64,000 nucleotides of DNA from Nitrosomonadales bacterium (GTDB taxonomy: Bacteria > Pseudomonadota > Gammaproteobacteria > Burkholderiales > Gallionellaceae), in assembly GCA_016716325.1 (NCBI GenBank), contig JADJWO010000001.1, forward strand, positions 682,001 to 746,000, in the 5' to 3' direction. The position numbers and the translations under genes are program-made. Every line of letters begins with the position of its first letter. Within the stretch, counting starts at the first letter, position 1. This document shows, one piece after another, positions 50,902-60,487 of the stretch. Under the pieces are notes generated by a model. That model saw only the letters and a program-made list of their open reading frames with translations, was not told the origin of the DNA and made no database searches.

Positions 50902-50916
50902 TCAGCGAAGAATAGG

Positions 50917-50946
50917 AATATAGCAAAACTCCTGAGCGTTCGTCAA
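50917..50946 (-). promoter_or_regulatory. Strong promoter for tRNA-fMet and the rrn operon
   Basis: On the minus strand TTGACG (50946-50941) and TATATT (50922-50917) are 18 bases apart, and A-rich sequence resembling an UP element lies just upstream. Transcription would start about nine bases before the tRNA. Because only 22 bases separate tRNA-fMet from boxA, no second promoter fits between them, so this promoter probably serves the whole rrn operon. Confidence 0.75.
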
Positions 50947-51007
50947 ACTTTTTTGCGTGTATCATTTTCATACCACGTAACCAAACTACAACCTTCACGA
51001 CAAAATC

Positions 51008-51829
51008 ATGGCGCCCATTCCAGAAATCAGGCCGGACCAGTCCGTCGAACTTCTCAAGGAACTGCACATCCTGACGCGCGACGGCAAGCTCAACCAGGAC
51101 AGCCGCCGCAAGCTCAAGCAGGTCTACCACCTGTTCCACTTCATCGAACCCCTGATGGCGGAAGCATTGTCCGGCAGCGGCACGCTCACGCTGGCCGACC
51201 ATGGCGCAGGAAAATCCTATCTGGGCTTCATCCTCTATGATTTGTTTTTGAAAGCGCGCGACACCGGCCATGTCTACGGAATCGAAACGCGCGCGGAACT
51301 TGTCGGAAAGTCGCTCGCATTGGCAGACAGGCTCGGCTTTGCGCGCATGTCATTCCTCAACCTGTCGGTGGAAGAATCCATCGGCTCGGCGCAACTCCCC
51401 GCGCAGATCGACATCGTCACCGCCCTGCACGCCTGCAACACCGCCACCGACGACGCGATTCGCTTCGCGTTGCACAAGCGGGCCAAATCCATCGTGCTGG
51501 TGCCCTGTTGCCAGGCCGAAGTCGCCGCCGTATTGAACCGGCACAAGAACCAGTCGTTCGGCAAGACCCCGCTGTCGGAGATCTGGCGTCACCCGCTCCA
51601 CACGCGCGAATTCGGCAGTCACCTGACCAACGTGCTGCGCTGCCTGCTGCTGGAATCGCACGGCTACCAGGTGACAGTAACGGAACTGGTCGGCTGGGAA
51701 CACTCAATGAAGAACGAACTGATCATCGCGCGCCGCAAGGATGCGCCGCGCAAGGATGTGCAGCAGCGTGTGGAATACATCCTGCATGAACTGAACCTGG
51801 AATCATTGCGCGACCGCTTCGCTTACTGA
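51008..51829 (+). CDS. SAM-dependent methyltransferase (Methyltransf_32-like)
   Basis: The 273-residue protein has a Rossmann methyltransferase fold with motif I in LADHGAGKSYLGF near residues 62-74, the acidic loop GIETRAEL, the motif TALHACNTATDDAI near residue 138 and VPCCQ near residue 165. The H-C-x-x-A-T-D and Pro-Cys-Cys pattern resembles Trm13/METTL25-type enzymes and suggests a tRNA or RNA substrate, but this is inference. It is divergent from the rrn promoter. Confidence 0.75.
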   Translation: MAPIPEIRPDQSVELLKELHILTRDGKLNQDSRRKLKQVYHLFHFIEPLMAEALSGSGTLTLADHGAGKSYLGFILYDLFLKARDTGHVYGIETRAELVGKSLALADRLGFARMSFLNLSVEESIGSAQLPAQIDIVTALHACNTATDDAIRFALHKRAKSIVLVPCCQAEVAAVLNRHKNQSFGKTPLSEIWRHPLHTREFGSHLTNVLRCLLLESHGYQVTVTELVGWEHSMKNELIIARRKDAPRKDVQQRVEYILHELNLESLRDRFAY

Positions 51830-51887
51830 CGCAATCCCGAACACGACCGGAATCCAGTACCTGCCACCATGACGCACGCATCGACGG

Positions 51888-52328
51888 TCAGCACTTGCAC
51901 AAACGATTCCTAAGTACGTAATCGCGGTACTTCATGTCCTCGTGCAGCAGATGCTCGATCAATGTCTGCTTGACTTTGAGTCCGGCCTCGATCCATTCGT
52001 ACTCCGTCCCCTCCTTCCCAAATCCTTCCATGATCTTGCCCAGATACTCGACAGCCTGCGCATGTTTCTGCGCATGCGCTTCCGCGTCCGGATAGCCCCA
52101 TTCGCGGAATAATCTCTCTTCATGCTCAAAGTGCGCCACCGCATCGTCCAGGATGGCCTGCATGCGTCTCTGGATTTCGGCCATATCCATACGGCGGACA
52201 ATAGCTTCATTCAACTGATTGACAAGATGGGCAAATCGTTGATGCTCGACATCGATCTCCGGGATGCAGACACTCAATTCATCCGTCCACTCCAGGCTCC
52301 ACGTCGGTGTTTCAGTTGGGCAAGACAT
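51888..52328 (-). CDS. Bacteriohemerythrin
   Basis: A 146-residue single-domain hemerythrin. The di-iron ligands are in place: His29 in EIDVEHQRF, His66 and Glu70 in HFEHEERLF, His85 and His89 in HAQKH, and His126 with Asp131 in HLLHED. Such proteins bind O2 reversibly, for storage or delivery to oxidases, or sense it. The ATG at 52328 follows GGGAG; the frame is open upstream but has no family sequence. It has no fused signalling domain. Confidence 0.9.
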   Translation of the reverse strand: MSCPTETPTWSLEWTDELSVCIPEIDVEHQRFAHLVNQLNEAIVRRMDMAEIQRRMQAILDDAVAHFEHEERLFREWGYPDAEAHAQKHAQAVEYLGKIMEGFGKEGTEYEWIEAGLKVKQTLIEHLLHEDMKYRDYVLRNRLCKC

Positions 52329-52374
52329 AATTTTCTCCCTGAACAGAATGGCGCATGCGTCCACCATGTTGGAA

Positions 52375-53454
52375 TCATAGCGCGTTCCCACTCTGTTGTA
52401 ACAGTGCCCATGCGACATGCTCGCGCACCAATGCGGAAGGATGGCTGGCGCGCGCCTGCAAAGCCGCGACGACCTCCGGATTTCCGGGCGCATTGCCCAG
52501 CGCCACCGCGAGGTTGCGCAGCCAGCGCTCGTGACCGATGCGGTAGATGGCGCTACCCGACATCTTTTCGCTGAATGTCGCCTCGTCCCACGCGAACAGC
52601 TCGATCAACGACGCGTCATCCAGCCCGTGGCGCACGGCAAAGTCAGGCTCGGAGCCGGGTTGCGCGAAGCGGTTCCACGGGCAGATCAACTGGCAGTCGT
52701 CGCAGCCGTAAATGCGATTCCCGATCAGCGGGCGTAACCCGGTCGGGATGCTGCCCTTAAGCTCTATGGTGAGGTAGGAGATGCAGCGACTCGCATCGAC
52801 CCTGTAGGGTGCGACGATGGCCTGCGTCGGGCAGACCTCGATGCAGCGCGTGCAGTTGCCGCAATGGTCGGCCTGCGGCGCGTCCACCGGCAGCGGCAGG
52901 TTGACGTAGATCTCGCCGAGGAAAAACCACGAGCCGCGCTCGCGCGACAGCAGCAGCGTATGCTTACCGCGCCAACCGATGCCCGCCCTGACTGCCAGTT
53001 CGACCTCCATCACCGGCGCGCTATCGGTGAAGACGCGCCCTTCGAACCCGGACGCCGCCTCCCTTATCTTGTCGGCCAGTTTCGCCAGACGGTTGCGCAT
53101 CACCTTGTGGTAATCGCGGCCCAGCGCGTAGCGCGAAATATAGGCACGCTCACCCTCGCGCAGCACCTGCCAGCCATCGCGCGCATCCGCGGGAAGGTAA
53201 TCCATGCGCAGCGAAATGACGCGCAGCGTACCGGGCAGCAGTTCCGCCGGGCGACTGCGTCGGGTGCCGTGAATTGCCATATAATCCATCTCGCCGTGCA
53301 TCCCCTGCGCCAGCCATCCCAGCAGACCGCTTTCCGCCGCAGTCAGGTCGGTGTCGCTGATGCCGACACCCTGAAAACCGAGTTCATGCGCCCAGACGCG
53401 TATCTGCGCGGCAAGGGCCGCATAGTCCACTAATTGAGGATCACCGTTTTGCAT
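52375..53454 (-). CDS. queG: Epoxyqueuosine reductase QueG
   Basis: QueG reduces epoxyqueuosine to queuosine in tRNA, using cobalamin and iron-sulfur clusters. The 359-residue protein has the family start LGFQGVGISDTDL, the cobalamin-binding RDYHKVMRNRLAKLA segment, and two 4Fe-4S sites, CGNCTRCIEVCP near residues 193-204 and CDDCQLICPWN near 243-253. HEAT-like C-terminus is partly present. The ATG at 53454 overlaps the divergent tsaE start; a GTG at 53430 would not. Confidence 0.92.
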   Translation of the reverse strand: MQNGDPQLVDYAALAAQIRVWAHELGFQGVGISDTDLTAAESGLLGWLAQGMHGEMDYMAIHGTRRSRPAELLPGTLRVISLRMDYLPADARDGWQVLREGERAYISRYALGRDYHKVMRNRLAKLADKIREAASGFEGRVFTDSAPVMEVELAVRAGIGWRGKHTLLLSRERGSWFFLGEIYVNLPLPVDAPQADHCGNCTRCIEVCPTQAIVAPYRVDASRCISYLTIELKGSIPTGLRPLIGNRIYGCDDCQLICPWNRFAQPGSEPDFAVRHGLDDASLIELFAWDEATFSEKMSGSAIYRIGHERWLRNLAVALGNAPGNPEVVAALQARASHPSALVREHVAWALLQQSGNAL

Positions 53455-53919
53455 AGTCACGATGATAGCCGAATCACTCTGGAACTCGCCGATGAAAGCG
53501 CGACCCTCGCGCTTGCGCAGCGCCTCGCCAGGCGACTCATGCCCGGCATGGTGGTCTATCTGAACGGCGATCTCGGCGCGGGTAAGACCACACTGGTACG
53601 CGGCATGCTGAACGCTCTGGGCCATGCCGGCCGGGTGAAAAGCCCTACCTATACGCTGGTTGAGACATACCACGCCAACGGGTTAGACTTGTGCCACTTT
53701 GACCTGTACCGCCTGCACGATGCGAACGAATGGGAAGCAGCCGGATTCCGCGATGAATTCGACGGTCATAACATCTTCCTCATCGAGTGGCCGGAAAAGG
53801 CGCAAGGATTGGTTCCGCTGGCCGATATTAAAATCAATCTGGCAATTCCGGCGCAAGGTCGCAAAGCGACGATCCATGCCAACACTGAAATGGGCAAACG
53901 ATGCTTAGAGCAGTTGTAA
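53434..53919 (+). CDS. tsaE: tRNA threonylcarbamoyladenosine biosynthesis ATPase TsaE
   Basis: TsaE is the ATPase that helps TsaB/TsaD form t6A37 in tRNAs. The 161-residue protein has Walker A GDLGAGKTT (about 46-54), the typical GRVKSPTYTLVETYH switch and IEWPEKAQGLVP near the C-terminus. No ATG fits the N-terminus; TTG at 53434 or 53449 is likely. The gene is divergent from queG and overlaps the amiC start by 19 bases. Confidence 0.9.
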   Translation: MRITVLHSHDDSRITLELADESATLALAQRLARRLMPGMVVYLNGDLGAGKTTLVRGMLNALGHAGRVKSPTYTLVETYHANGLDLCHFDLYRLHDANEWEAAGFRDEFDGHNIFLIEWPEKAQGLVPLADIKINLAIPAQGRKATIHANTEMGKRCLEQL

Positions 53920-55214
53920 AATTCGTTGCGCTGTTGCTTCTGCTTTGGCTACCCCAGGCGCATGCCGCGATCGTCATCGGTTCCGCACGTGTCTGGCCGG
54001 CTCAGGATTACACCCGATTGACGCTCGAATCGAAGCAGTCCATCCGCCACAACATGTTCACCGTGAGCAATCCGGAACGCCTGGTGGTCGACCTGGAGAA
54101 CGTCAAGCTTGACGATACGCTCAACAACCTGACCAAGCTGATTGGGGATAACGACCCCTACATCCGCAGCGTGCGCGTGGGGCAATTCAAGCCCGGCGTG
54201 GTGCGTCTGGTGCTCGACCTGAAGGGCGCGGTCGCCCCCCAGTTGTTCGTCCTCAAGCCGGTCGGCACATACGGTTACCGACTGGTACTGGATGTCTATC
54301 CCGCCGAGCCGCCCGATCCGCTGATGGCACTGCTGGAGCGAGCCGATTCCCCGAAGGCTGCCAGCGCGCCTGCGGCAAGCGAGCCAATCGAGGAACCCGC
54401 GGCGGAAGAGAAGCCGCAACCGGCAACCGACCCGAGCACCTTCAAGGACGCAAAACCATCACCGCGCCCTCCCGCCGTGCCCGAATTGCGCGCCCGCACA
54501 CTGATCATCGCAATCGATGCGGGACATGGCGGCGAGGATCCCGGCGCACGCGGCAGAAAGGGCTCCTATGAAAAAAATGTCACGCTGGCGATCGCGCGCA
54601 AGGTGAAGACGCTGATCGACGACATGCCGGACATGCGCGGCATACTGATCCGCGACGGGGATTATTTCATCCCGCTCGGCAGGCGCGTCACCAAGGCGCG
54701 CAAGATCAATGCGGATCTGTTCATCTCGATCCATGCGGATGCCTTCATCAAGCCGAATGCGCGCGGCTCATCGGTGTTCGCGTTGTCCGAACACGGCGCC
54801 ACCAGCACTGCGGCACGCTGGCTGGCGAAAAAAGAAAATGAAGCCGACTTGATCGGCGGCGTAAATATCGCCGTGAAAGACCCTTACCTCGCCCGCACGC
54901 TGCTCGACCTGTCGCAGACCGCGACCATCAATGACAGTCTAAAACTGGCCAAGCATGTGCTGGATGAACTGGGCGACATCAACGACCTGCATCGCGGCCA
55001 CGTCGAACAGGCCGGATTTGCCGTGCTGAAATCGCCTGACATTCCCTCAATCCTGGTCGAAACGGCATTCATCAGCAATCCCAGCGAAGAGGCCCGGCTG
55101 AACGACAGCGACTACCAGATGAAGATCGCAAGGGCGATCCTCGCCGGCATCAAACGCTACTTCGCGCAGAATCCGGCGCTTTCCAGACCGAAAGTTGCAC
55201 GACTCGATCAGTGA
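53901..55214 (+). CDS. amiC: N-acetylmuramoyl-L-alanine amidase AmiC
   Basis: AmiC cleaves the bond between MurNAc and the stem peptide during cell separation. The 437-residue protein has a signal peptide ending QAHA (residue 22), an AMIN domain (about 25-130) that directs it to the septum, a Pro-rich linker and an Amidase_3 domain (about 200-430) with AIDAGHGGEDPGARG and the zinc-binding HADAF. The tsaE-amiC order is widespread. Its end overlaps the convergent FimV-like gene by seven bases. Confidence 0.93.
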   Translation: MLRAVVKFVALLLLLWLPQAHAAIVIGSARVWPAQDYTRLTLESKQSIRHNMFTVSNPERLVVDLENVKLDDTLNNLTKLIGDNDPYIRSVRVGQFKPGVVRLVLDLKGAVAPQLFVLKPVGTYGYRLVLDVYPAEPPDPLMALLERADSPKAASAPAASEPIEEPAAEEKPQPATDPSTFKDAKPSPRPPAVPELRARTLIIAIDAGHGGEDPGARGRKGSYEKNVTLAIARKVKTLIDDMPDMRGILIRDGDYFIPLGRRVTKARKINADLFISIHADAFIKPNARGSSVFALSEHGATSTAARWLAKKENEADLIGGVNIAVKDPYLARTLLDLSQTATINDSLKLAKHVLDELGDINDLHRGHVEQAGFAVLKSPDIPSILVETAFISNPSEEARLNDSDYQMKIARAILAGIKRYFAQNPALSRPKVARLDQ

Positions 55215-56791
55215 TAGAAATCATTATCCGGGTCGAATTCGCGCCCCATCTCCAGGGCTTTCTTCCATGCGTTGTCATCCCCTAGCGACTTCAGGTGCTG
55301 CGCCACCGAAAGGAATGCAAGCCGGTCTTCTCGCGACTCATAGACACGCAGCAAGGTCAGGTAGGCCTGCGGATTCTTCGGATTGATCTTGATCGCTTCC
55401 CGCAGCACCTCTTCGGCCAGCTTGTCGTGGCCGAAGCGCAGGTAGATATCCGCTTCTTCCAGCAACTCGTATTCGGGCGGCAGGATCGATTCGACCTGCT
55501 GCGCGACGGCAGGCACTTTCATCGACTGGTCGCCGAACGGCAAGGTCATGTCGAGAACCTTGGGAGGCTGCACGATGGATGCGCCTTCCCCGACTGAGTC
55601 TGCCTCTTCCCGTGACAGCTCCGTCGTTCCGGATAGCCGCCGGATGTCATCCGTATCGTCCGCGGTTTTCTGTTTCCAGCCACGCGCCGCCCGGTATCTG
55701 CGATACCCGAAGTAACCGCCCGCACCCAACGACAGCAGAACAAGGATGAATAACGCCTGTTGCCATAAGCCCCTGGATTCCGCTTCCACAGGCACCACCG
55801 GGGTGGCCGTCACGGTGATGCCGGGCTTGGCCGACACGGCGCCAATCGCAGCCGATCCGCGGATATCGCCTGTCGCCGTATCTGCAACGCCCGAATCTGC
55901 TCGGATGCCCAGCCTGCCTTGCAACATCCTGATCACCGTTTGCATTTCGGCGACCTGCTCATTCAATTCGGCAACCGTCTTTTCTTTCGCGATCAACTCA
56001 TCCTGAAGCGCATCGGCAAGCTCCTCCCGACTGGACTGACTGCCGGGGTCGCTTCTGGAAATGGACAAGGACACCGAGAGCGCCAGCGCGAGTTCGCCGA
56101 AGCGCCGAGTCTCCTGCGCTCTATCGTGCCTGCCTGCCATTCCGCGACCATCCGGCATGCGGGCATCGTTTTCGGCCAACGTGATATGCCCCCGATCAAA
56201 CGAAGGAGAGGTGCGTTGCCGGTTTTCAACTTTGCGCCCGATGGCATGCTTTCCGACCGAAGCCCCCCCCGCGCCGACAGGTTGATGCGAGTCATCCGCA
56301 CCCGCCTCCGGCGATATGTCGGCTTGTGACCTTATGGTCTGTTGCGCTTCCGCCTCCGGTATCACAAGCAGGCGGGGAGCGCCGGGGTCGGCGGACAGAT
56401 CCAGCAGGAAAGTGTATGCCCTGGAAATCCTGCCGCCGGACGACGAAACCGTAATCAGCAGGTCGAGAAAGGGTTCTTTTAAATGATGTGGCGTGGAAAT
56501 CAGAATGAAGGGAGCGGCACCTTGTTCGTTGACGACCCGGAATCCGGGTGCTATTCCCTGCGGGTAATGCAGGCCGATCCTTTTATACTCCTCGGCGCTC
56601 GCCAACTGCACTTCCAGACTCGCCGCATCCGTCTCGGTCAGTTCGAGCAGTGCAATCCGCGCCCTGAGCGGTTCGCCCAGATGGCTGTCCACGTCAATCC
56701 CGCCCAGCCCCAGCGCAACGGCCTGGGGCGCAAACAGTATTGCGATGGACCATATCCATGGCCTGATCGTGGATTGCATGGCGTCTCGCAT
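55208..56791 (-). CDS. FimV/HubP-like polar peptidoglycan-binding protein
   Basis: The 527-residue protein begins with a signal peptide and the FimV N-terminal domain (GLGGIDVDSHLGEPLRARI), then a Ser/Gly-rich linker with a coiled coil (EKTVAELNEQVAEMQTVIRML), one membrane helix near 350-370, and the FimV C-terminal TPR segment (ADIYLRFGHDKLAEEVLREAI). It is shorter than Pseudomonas FimV (about 900 residues). Family members organise cell poles, type IV pili or flagella. Starts at 56791 and 56779 are both possible. Confidence 0.82.
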   Translation of the reverse strand: MRDAMQSTIRPWIWSIAILFAPQAVALGLGGIDVDSHLGEPLRARIALLELTETDAASLEVQLASAEEYKRIGLHYPQGIAPGFRVVNEQGAAPFILISTPHHLKEPFLDLLITVSSSGGRISRAYTFLLDLSADPGAPRLLVIPEAEAQQTIRSQADISPEAGADDSHQPVGAGGASVGKHAIGRKVENRQRTSPSFDRGHITLAENDARMPDGRGMAGRHDRAQETRRFGELALALSVSLSISRSDPGSQSSREELADALQDELIAKEKTVAELNEQVAEMQTVIRMLQGRLGIRADSGVADTATGDIRGSAAIGAVSAKPGITVTATPVVPVEAESRGLWQQALFILVLLSLGAGGYFGYRRYRAARGWKQKTADDTDDIRRLSGTTELSREEADSVGEGASIVQPPKVLDMTLPFGDQSMKVPAVAQQVESILPPEYELLEEADIYLRFGHDKLAEEVLREAIKINPKNPQAYLTLLRVYESREDRLAFLSVAQHLKSLGDDNAWKKALEMGREFDPDNDFYH

Positions 56792-56857
56792 CGACTTTCG
56801 ATCACGTTCCCGTCCGTTCACGGAAACGATTCTAACCGCAAACGCGACCGATCCGCG

Positions 56858-57748
56858 TCAGGCGGGGAATACACCGGTCGAAAGATAACGGTCGCCGCGG
56901 TCGCAGACGATGAACGCGATGGTCGCGTTCTCGACCTGCCGGGAGATGCGCAGGGCGACGCTCAACGCGCCCCCTGAGGATATCCCGCAGAAGATGCCTT
57001 CCTCGCGCGCAAGGCGGCGCGTCATTTCTTCCGCATCCGCCTGGCTCACATATTCCAGGCTGTCGATATGCTCGCCGCTGTAGATCTTCGGCAGGTAAGC
57101 CTGCGGCCATTTACGGATGCCGGGGATCTGCGCGCCCTCTTCCGGCTGCACGCCGATGATCTGGATGGCGGGATTTTTTTCCTTGAAGAAGCGCGAGCAA
57201 CCCATGATGGTACCGGTGGTGCCCATGCTGCTGATGAAATGGGTGAGCTTGCCCGCCGTGTCGCGCCAGATCTCCGGCGCGGTGCCTTCATAGTGCGCCA
57301 GCGGATTGTCTGGATTGGCGAACTGGTCGAGGATGAAACCCTTGCCGGCATCGCGCAACCTTTCCGCGGTATCACGCGCCAGCTCCATGCTGCCGGATTT
57401 TTCTGTCAGCACCAGCTCTGCGCCGAACGCGCGCATCGTCTGGCGGCGCTCGACGCTCTGGTTCTCCGGCATCACCAAAATCATCTTGTAACCGCGCATC
57501 GCCGCCGCCATCGCCAGCGCGATGCCGGTATTGCCGCTGGTCGCTTCGATCAGTGTATCGCCCGGACGGATCTCGCCGCGCTGCTCGGCCCGGGTGATCA
57601 TCGATAATGCCGGCCTGTCCTTGACCGACCCGGCAGGATTATTGCCTTCCAGTTTGGCCAGCAGCACGTTTCCGTTATCGCCCGGGATGCGCTTCAGCCT
57701 GACCAGCGGGGTACTGCCGACAAAGTTTTCGACGGACGGATACTTCAT
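56858..57748 (-). CDS. cysM: Cysteine synthase B
   Basis: The 296-residue PLP enzyme makes cysteine from O-acetylserine, and in CysM can also use thiosulfate. The PLP lysine is in NNPAGSVKDRPA near residue 42 and the phosphate loop is SGNTGIALA near residue 69. The N-terminus YPSVENFVGSTPLVRL is of the CysM type. The start overlaps the hldD stop by one base (TGATG). Confidence 0.93.
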   Translation of the reverse strand: MKYPSVENFVGSTPLVRLKRIPGDNGNVLLAKLEGNNPAGSVKDRPALSMITRAEQRGEIRPGDTLIEATSGNTGIALAMAAAMRGYKMILVMPENQSVERRQTMRAFGAELVLTEKSGSMELARDTAERLRDAGKGFILDQFANPDNPLAHYEGTAPEIWRDTAGKLTHFISSMGTTGTIMGCSRFFKEKNPAIQIIGVQPEEGAQIPGIRKWPQAYLPKIYSGEHIDSLEYVSQADAEEMTRRLAREEGIFCGISSGGALSVALRISRQVENATIAFIVCDRGDRYLSTGVFPA

Positions 57749-58746
57749 CAGCCCGCATTCCCGAGCATCTGCTCCACATATCGCGCCACACCCTGCTCCA
57801 CGCTGAGGAACGGTTCGGCATAGCCCGCATTGCGCAATGCGCCGATGTCGGCCTGGGTGTAGCTCTGGTATTTACCGCGCAACGCATCCGGGAACGGGAT
57901 GTAACAGATCGCCCCCTGCTGCTGGAACTCAGACAGACTCGACGCGGGCTTGCCCTCGGTAGCGCGAAGGGTGTTGATGACGGCGGCGGCCACATCGTTG
58001 AAACTCTGCGCCTGCCCGGTGCCGAGATTGAAGATTCCGGACTTGTGCGGGTTGTCCAGGAAATACATATTCACCTTGACCACGTCCTCGATCGACACGA
58101 AATCGCGCAACTGCCCGCCATCGGCATACCCGTCGCAGCCCGCGAACAGTTTCACCTTGCCTTCGGCGCGATACTGGTTGAAGAAGTGGTATGCAACCGA
58201 GGCCATGCGTTCCTTGTGCTGTTCGCGCGGCCCGTACACATTGAAGTAGCGCATTCCGACGATCTGCGCGCTGCGCTTGTGCCAGCGGCGGCGCACGATC
58301 TGGTCGAACAGGAATTTGGAATAGGCATACACATTGAGCGGCGACTCGAACTCGCGGCTTTCCTTGAACACCCCGCCACCGCCATATACCGATGCGGATG
58401 ATGCATACAGAAAAGGTATCTCTTCGTTCTGGCAGTAATTCAACAACTCCAGCGTGTACTGGTAGTTGTTTTCCATCATGTAGCGGCCATCCGCCTCCAT
58501 GGTGTCGGAACAGGCGCCCTGATGCAGCACCGCAGTGACCAGCCCGTCGAAATAGCCTTCCTGCAGCCTTTTCAGGAAATCTTGCTTGTCCAGGTAGTCG
58601 GCGATCTCGCAATCCGCCAGGTTCCTGAATTTGTCGGCCTTGCTGAGGTTATCCACCGCGATGATATTGTTCTCGCCGCGCTGGTTGAGCGCCTTGACCA
58701 GATTGGACCCGATAAACCCGGCAGCGCCGGTGACGATGTAGTACAT
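57748..58746 (-). CDS. hldD: ADP-L-glycero-D-manno-heptose-6-epimerase
   Basis: HldD makes the heptose donor for the LPS inner core. The 332-residue SDR enzyme has the NADP site [11 protein letters not shown] (about 6-16), the catalytic Tyr in [10 protein letters not shown] near residue 140 and the [10 protein letters not shown] segment. The ATG at 58746 gives the family start [10 protein letters not shown]. It is downstream of hldE. Confidence 0.95.
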   Translation of the reverse strand: MYYIVTGAAGFIGSNLVKALNQRGENNIIAVDNLSKADKFRNLADCEIADYLDKQDFLKRLQEGYFDGLVTAVLHQGACSDTMEADGRYMMENNYQYTLELLNYCQNEEIPFLYASSASVYGGGGVFKESREFESPLNVYAYSKFLFDQIVRRRWHKRSAQIVGMRYFNVYGPREQHKERMASVAYHFFNQYRAEGKVKLFAGCDGYADGGQLRDFVSIEDVVKVNMYFLDNPHKSGIFNLGTGQAQSFNDVAAAVINTLRATEGKPASSLSEFQQQGAICYIPFPDALRGKYQSYTQADIGALRNAGYAEPFLSVEQGVARYVEQMLGNAG

Positions 58747-58853
58747 CTTTGATCCTTTCAATTCGTTAGGTAAGTGGAGCGGTGCTGCGCACCTCGGCGG
58801 AGAGTGGAAAAACCACCCCATACTCCCCACTTCCTGCTTACCCCCCCCACTTT

Positions 58854-59789
58854 CTACTGCATATCCTCAAGTATTTCCTCGCGCGATACGACAGCGGTTC
58901 CCAGTTTCCCGACCACGATACCCGCCGCGCGGTTGGCGATGCGCATCGCATCGGGCAACTCGGCACCGCTTGCCAGCATCACCGCCAGCGTGGCGATCAC
59001 GGTATCGCCCGCTCCGCTGACATCGTACACCTCGCGTGTATGGGTCGGCTCATGCAATGCCTCACCGGGACGGTACAGGCTCATGCCATCCTCGCTGCGC
59101 GTGACCAACAGCGCATCAAGCTGCAATTCGGTACGCAATCTTTCGGCTTTCGCATCGAGTTCCGCCACTGTCTTCCAGCTGCCCGCCACTTCGCGGAACT
59201 CGCTGCGGTTCGGCGTCAACAGGGTTGCGCCACGATAGCGCGCGTAATCGTCGCCCTTGGGATCGATCAGTACCGGCTTGCCCGCCGCTTTCGCCAGCCC
59301 GATCATCTCGGCGATATGTGCCAGGCCGCCCTTGCCATAATCGGACAGCAGGACCACATCGCTGTACGGCAGTTTCGTCCTGAAGTCGGCCAGTTTGGCC
59401 TGCAACACCTCATGGCTGGGCTGCGTCTCGAAATCGATGCGCAACAGCTGCTGCTGGCGCGCAACGGCGCGCAACTTGATGGTGGTGGCAATGCTGGCAT
59501 CGCGATGCAACAGGGCCTCCACACGCTGTTCGGTCAGCAGGCGCTCCAGACAATCGCCGGCCTCGTCAACGCCGACCACCGACAGCAATGTGGCCTGCGC
59601 GCCGAGCGCGGCGATATTGCGCGCCACGTTGGCGGCACCGCCCGGACGTTCCTCGACACGCGTCACCTTCAACACCGGCACCGGCGCCTCCGGTGAAATG
59701 CGGCTGACGTCGCCGAACCAGTAGCGATCCAGCATCACGTCACCGACCACCAATACCTTCGCGCCTCCAAACACCGGCAATGTACTCAT
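58854..59789 (-). CDS. hldE: D-glycero-beta-D-manno-heptose-7-phosphate kinase
   Basis: This 311-residue PfkB-type kinase starts [19 protein letters not shown], has the ribokinase GGAANVARN motif near residue 53 and the [15 protein letters not shown] active-site signature near residue 260. It corresponds to the kinase half of E. coli HldE (RfaE1); the adenylyltransferase half (RfaE2) is not present here, so the two are separate genes. The start overlaps the pyrF stop. Confidence 0.93.
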   Translation of the reverse strand: MSTLPVFGGAKVLVVGDVMLDRYWFGDVSRISPEAPVPVLKVTRVEERPGGAANVARNIAALGAQATLLSVVGVDEAGDCLERLLTEQRVEALLHRDASIATTIKLRAVARQQQLLRIDFETQPSHEVLQAKLADFRTKLPYSDVVLLSDYGKGGLAHIAEMIGLAKAAGKPVLIDPKGDDYARYRGATLLTPNRSEFREVAGSWKTVAELDAKAERLRTELQLDALLVTRSEDGMSLYRPGEALHEPTHTREVYDVSGAGDTVIATLAVMLASGAELPDAMRIANRAAGIVVGKLGTAVVSREEILEDMQ

Positions 59790-60487
59790 TGCGCCACTCC
59801 GATCTCCTGGTTGATCGTCAACAAAGCCTGCAACGGGTCGTCCGCCCTGGTGATCGGCCGGCCGATTACCAGATAACTGGAACCCGCCAGCAATGCGGCC
59901 TGCGGGGTCATCACGCGCGATTGGTCATCGAGACTGGCCTGTGCCGGGCGGATGCCGGGGGTCACCAGGCAGAAGCCGCTACCGCAACGCTCGCGCAACA
60001 ACGCGGCTTCCTGTGCCGAACACACCACGCCATCCAGTCCGCTGTCGCGCGCCAGCATCGCGAGCCGCGACACCATTTCCGCCGGCGTCGCAGTGATGCC
60101 GATGTCGGCAAGGTCTTCCTGCGCCATGCTGGTGAGCATCGTCACCGCGATCAATCTCGGCCGGTGCGCGCCTTTGGCGAGGGCCTCGCGCGCCGCTTCC
60201 AGCATCTTGCGGCCGCCCAGCGCATGCACGTTGACCATCCACACCCCCAGACCGGCGGCAGCCTTGCATGCCTGTGCCGTCGTGTTGGGTATATCGTGAT
60301 ATTTCAGGTCGAGAAAAATCTCGAAGCCGCGTTGTTGCAATTGTTCGACCAGTTGCGGCCCGGCAACGGTGAACAATTCCTTGCCCACCTTCAGGCGGCA
60401 CAGCCCGGGCTGCAAGCGGTCGGCCAACGCCAGCGCCGGCGCGGCTTGCGGATAATCGAGCGCGACAATGATCTTCGGGTCGTTCAT
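59786..60487 (-). CDS. pyrF: Orotidine 5'-phosphate decarboxylase
   Basis: PyrF makes UMP in de novo pyrimidine synthesis. The 233-residue barrel starts [13 protein letters not shown], and has the catalytic [12 protein letters not shown] motif near residue 60. The frame is open upstream inside lapB; the ATG at 60487 overlaps the lapB stop (ATGA) and gives the family start. Between lapB and hldE, it is linked to LPS genes only by position. Confidence 0.95.
   Translation of the reverse strand: MNDPKIIVALDYPQAAPALALADRLQPGLCRLKVGKELFTVAGPQLVEQLQQRGFEIFLDLKYHDIPNTTAQACKAAAGLGVWMVNVHALGGRKMLEAAREALAKGAHRPRLIAVTMLTSMAQEDLADIGITATPAEMVSRLAMLARDSGLDGVVCSAQEAALLRERCGSGFCLVTPGIRPAQASLDDQSRVMTPQAALLAGSSYLVIGRPITRADDPLQALLTINQEIGVAQ

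Noticed and set aside
55208..55214. Seven-base overlap of the convergent amiC and FimV-like genes
   Set aside because: Short 3' overlaps of convergent genes are common, and both reading frames are well supported to their stops.
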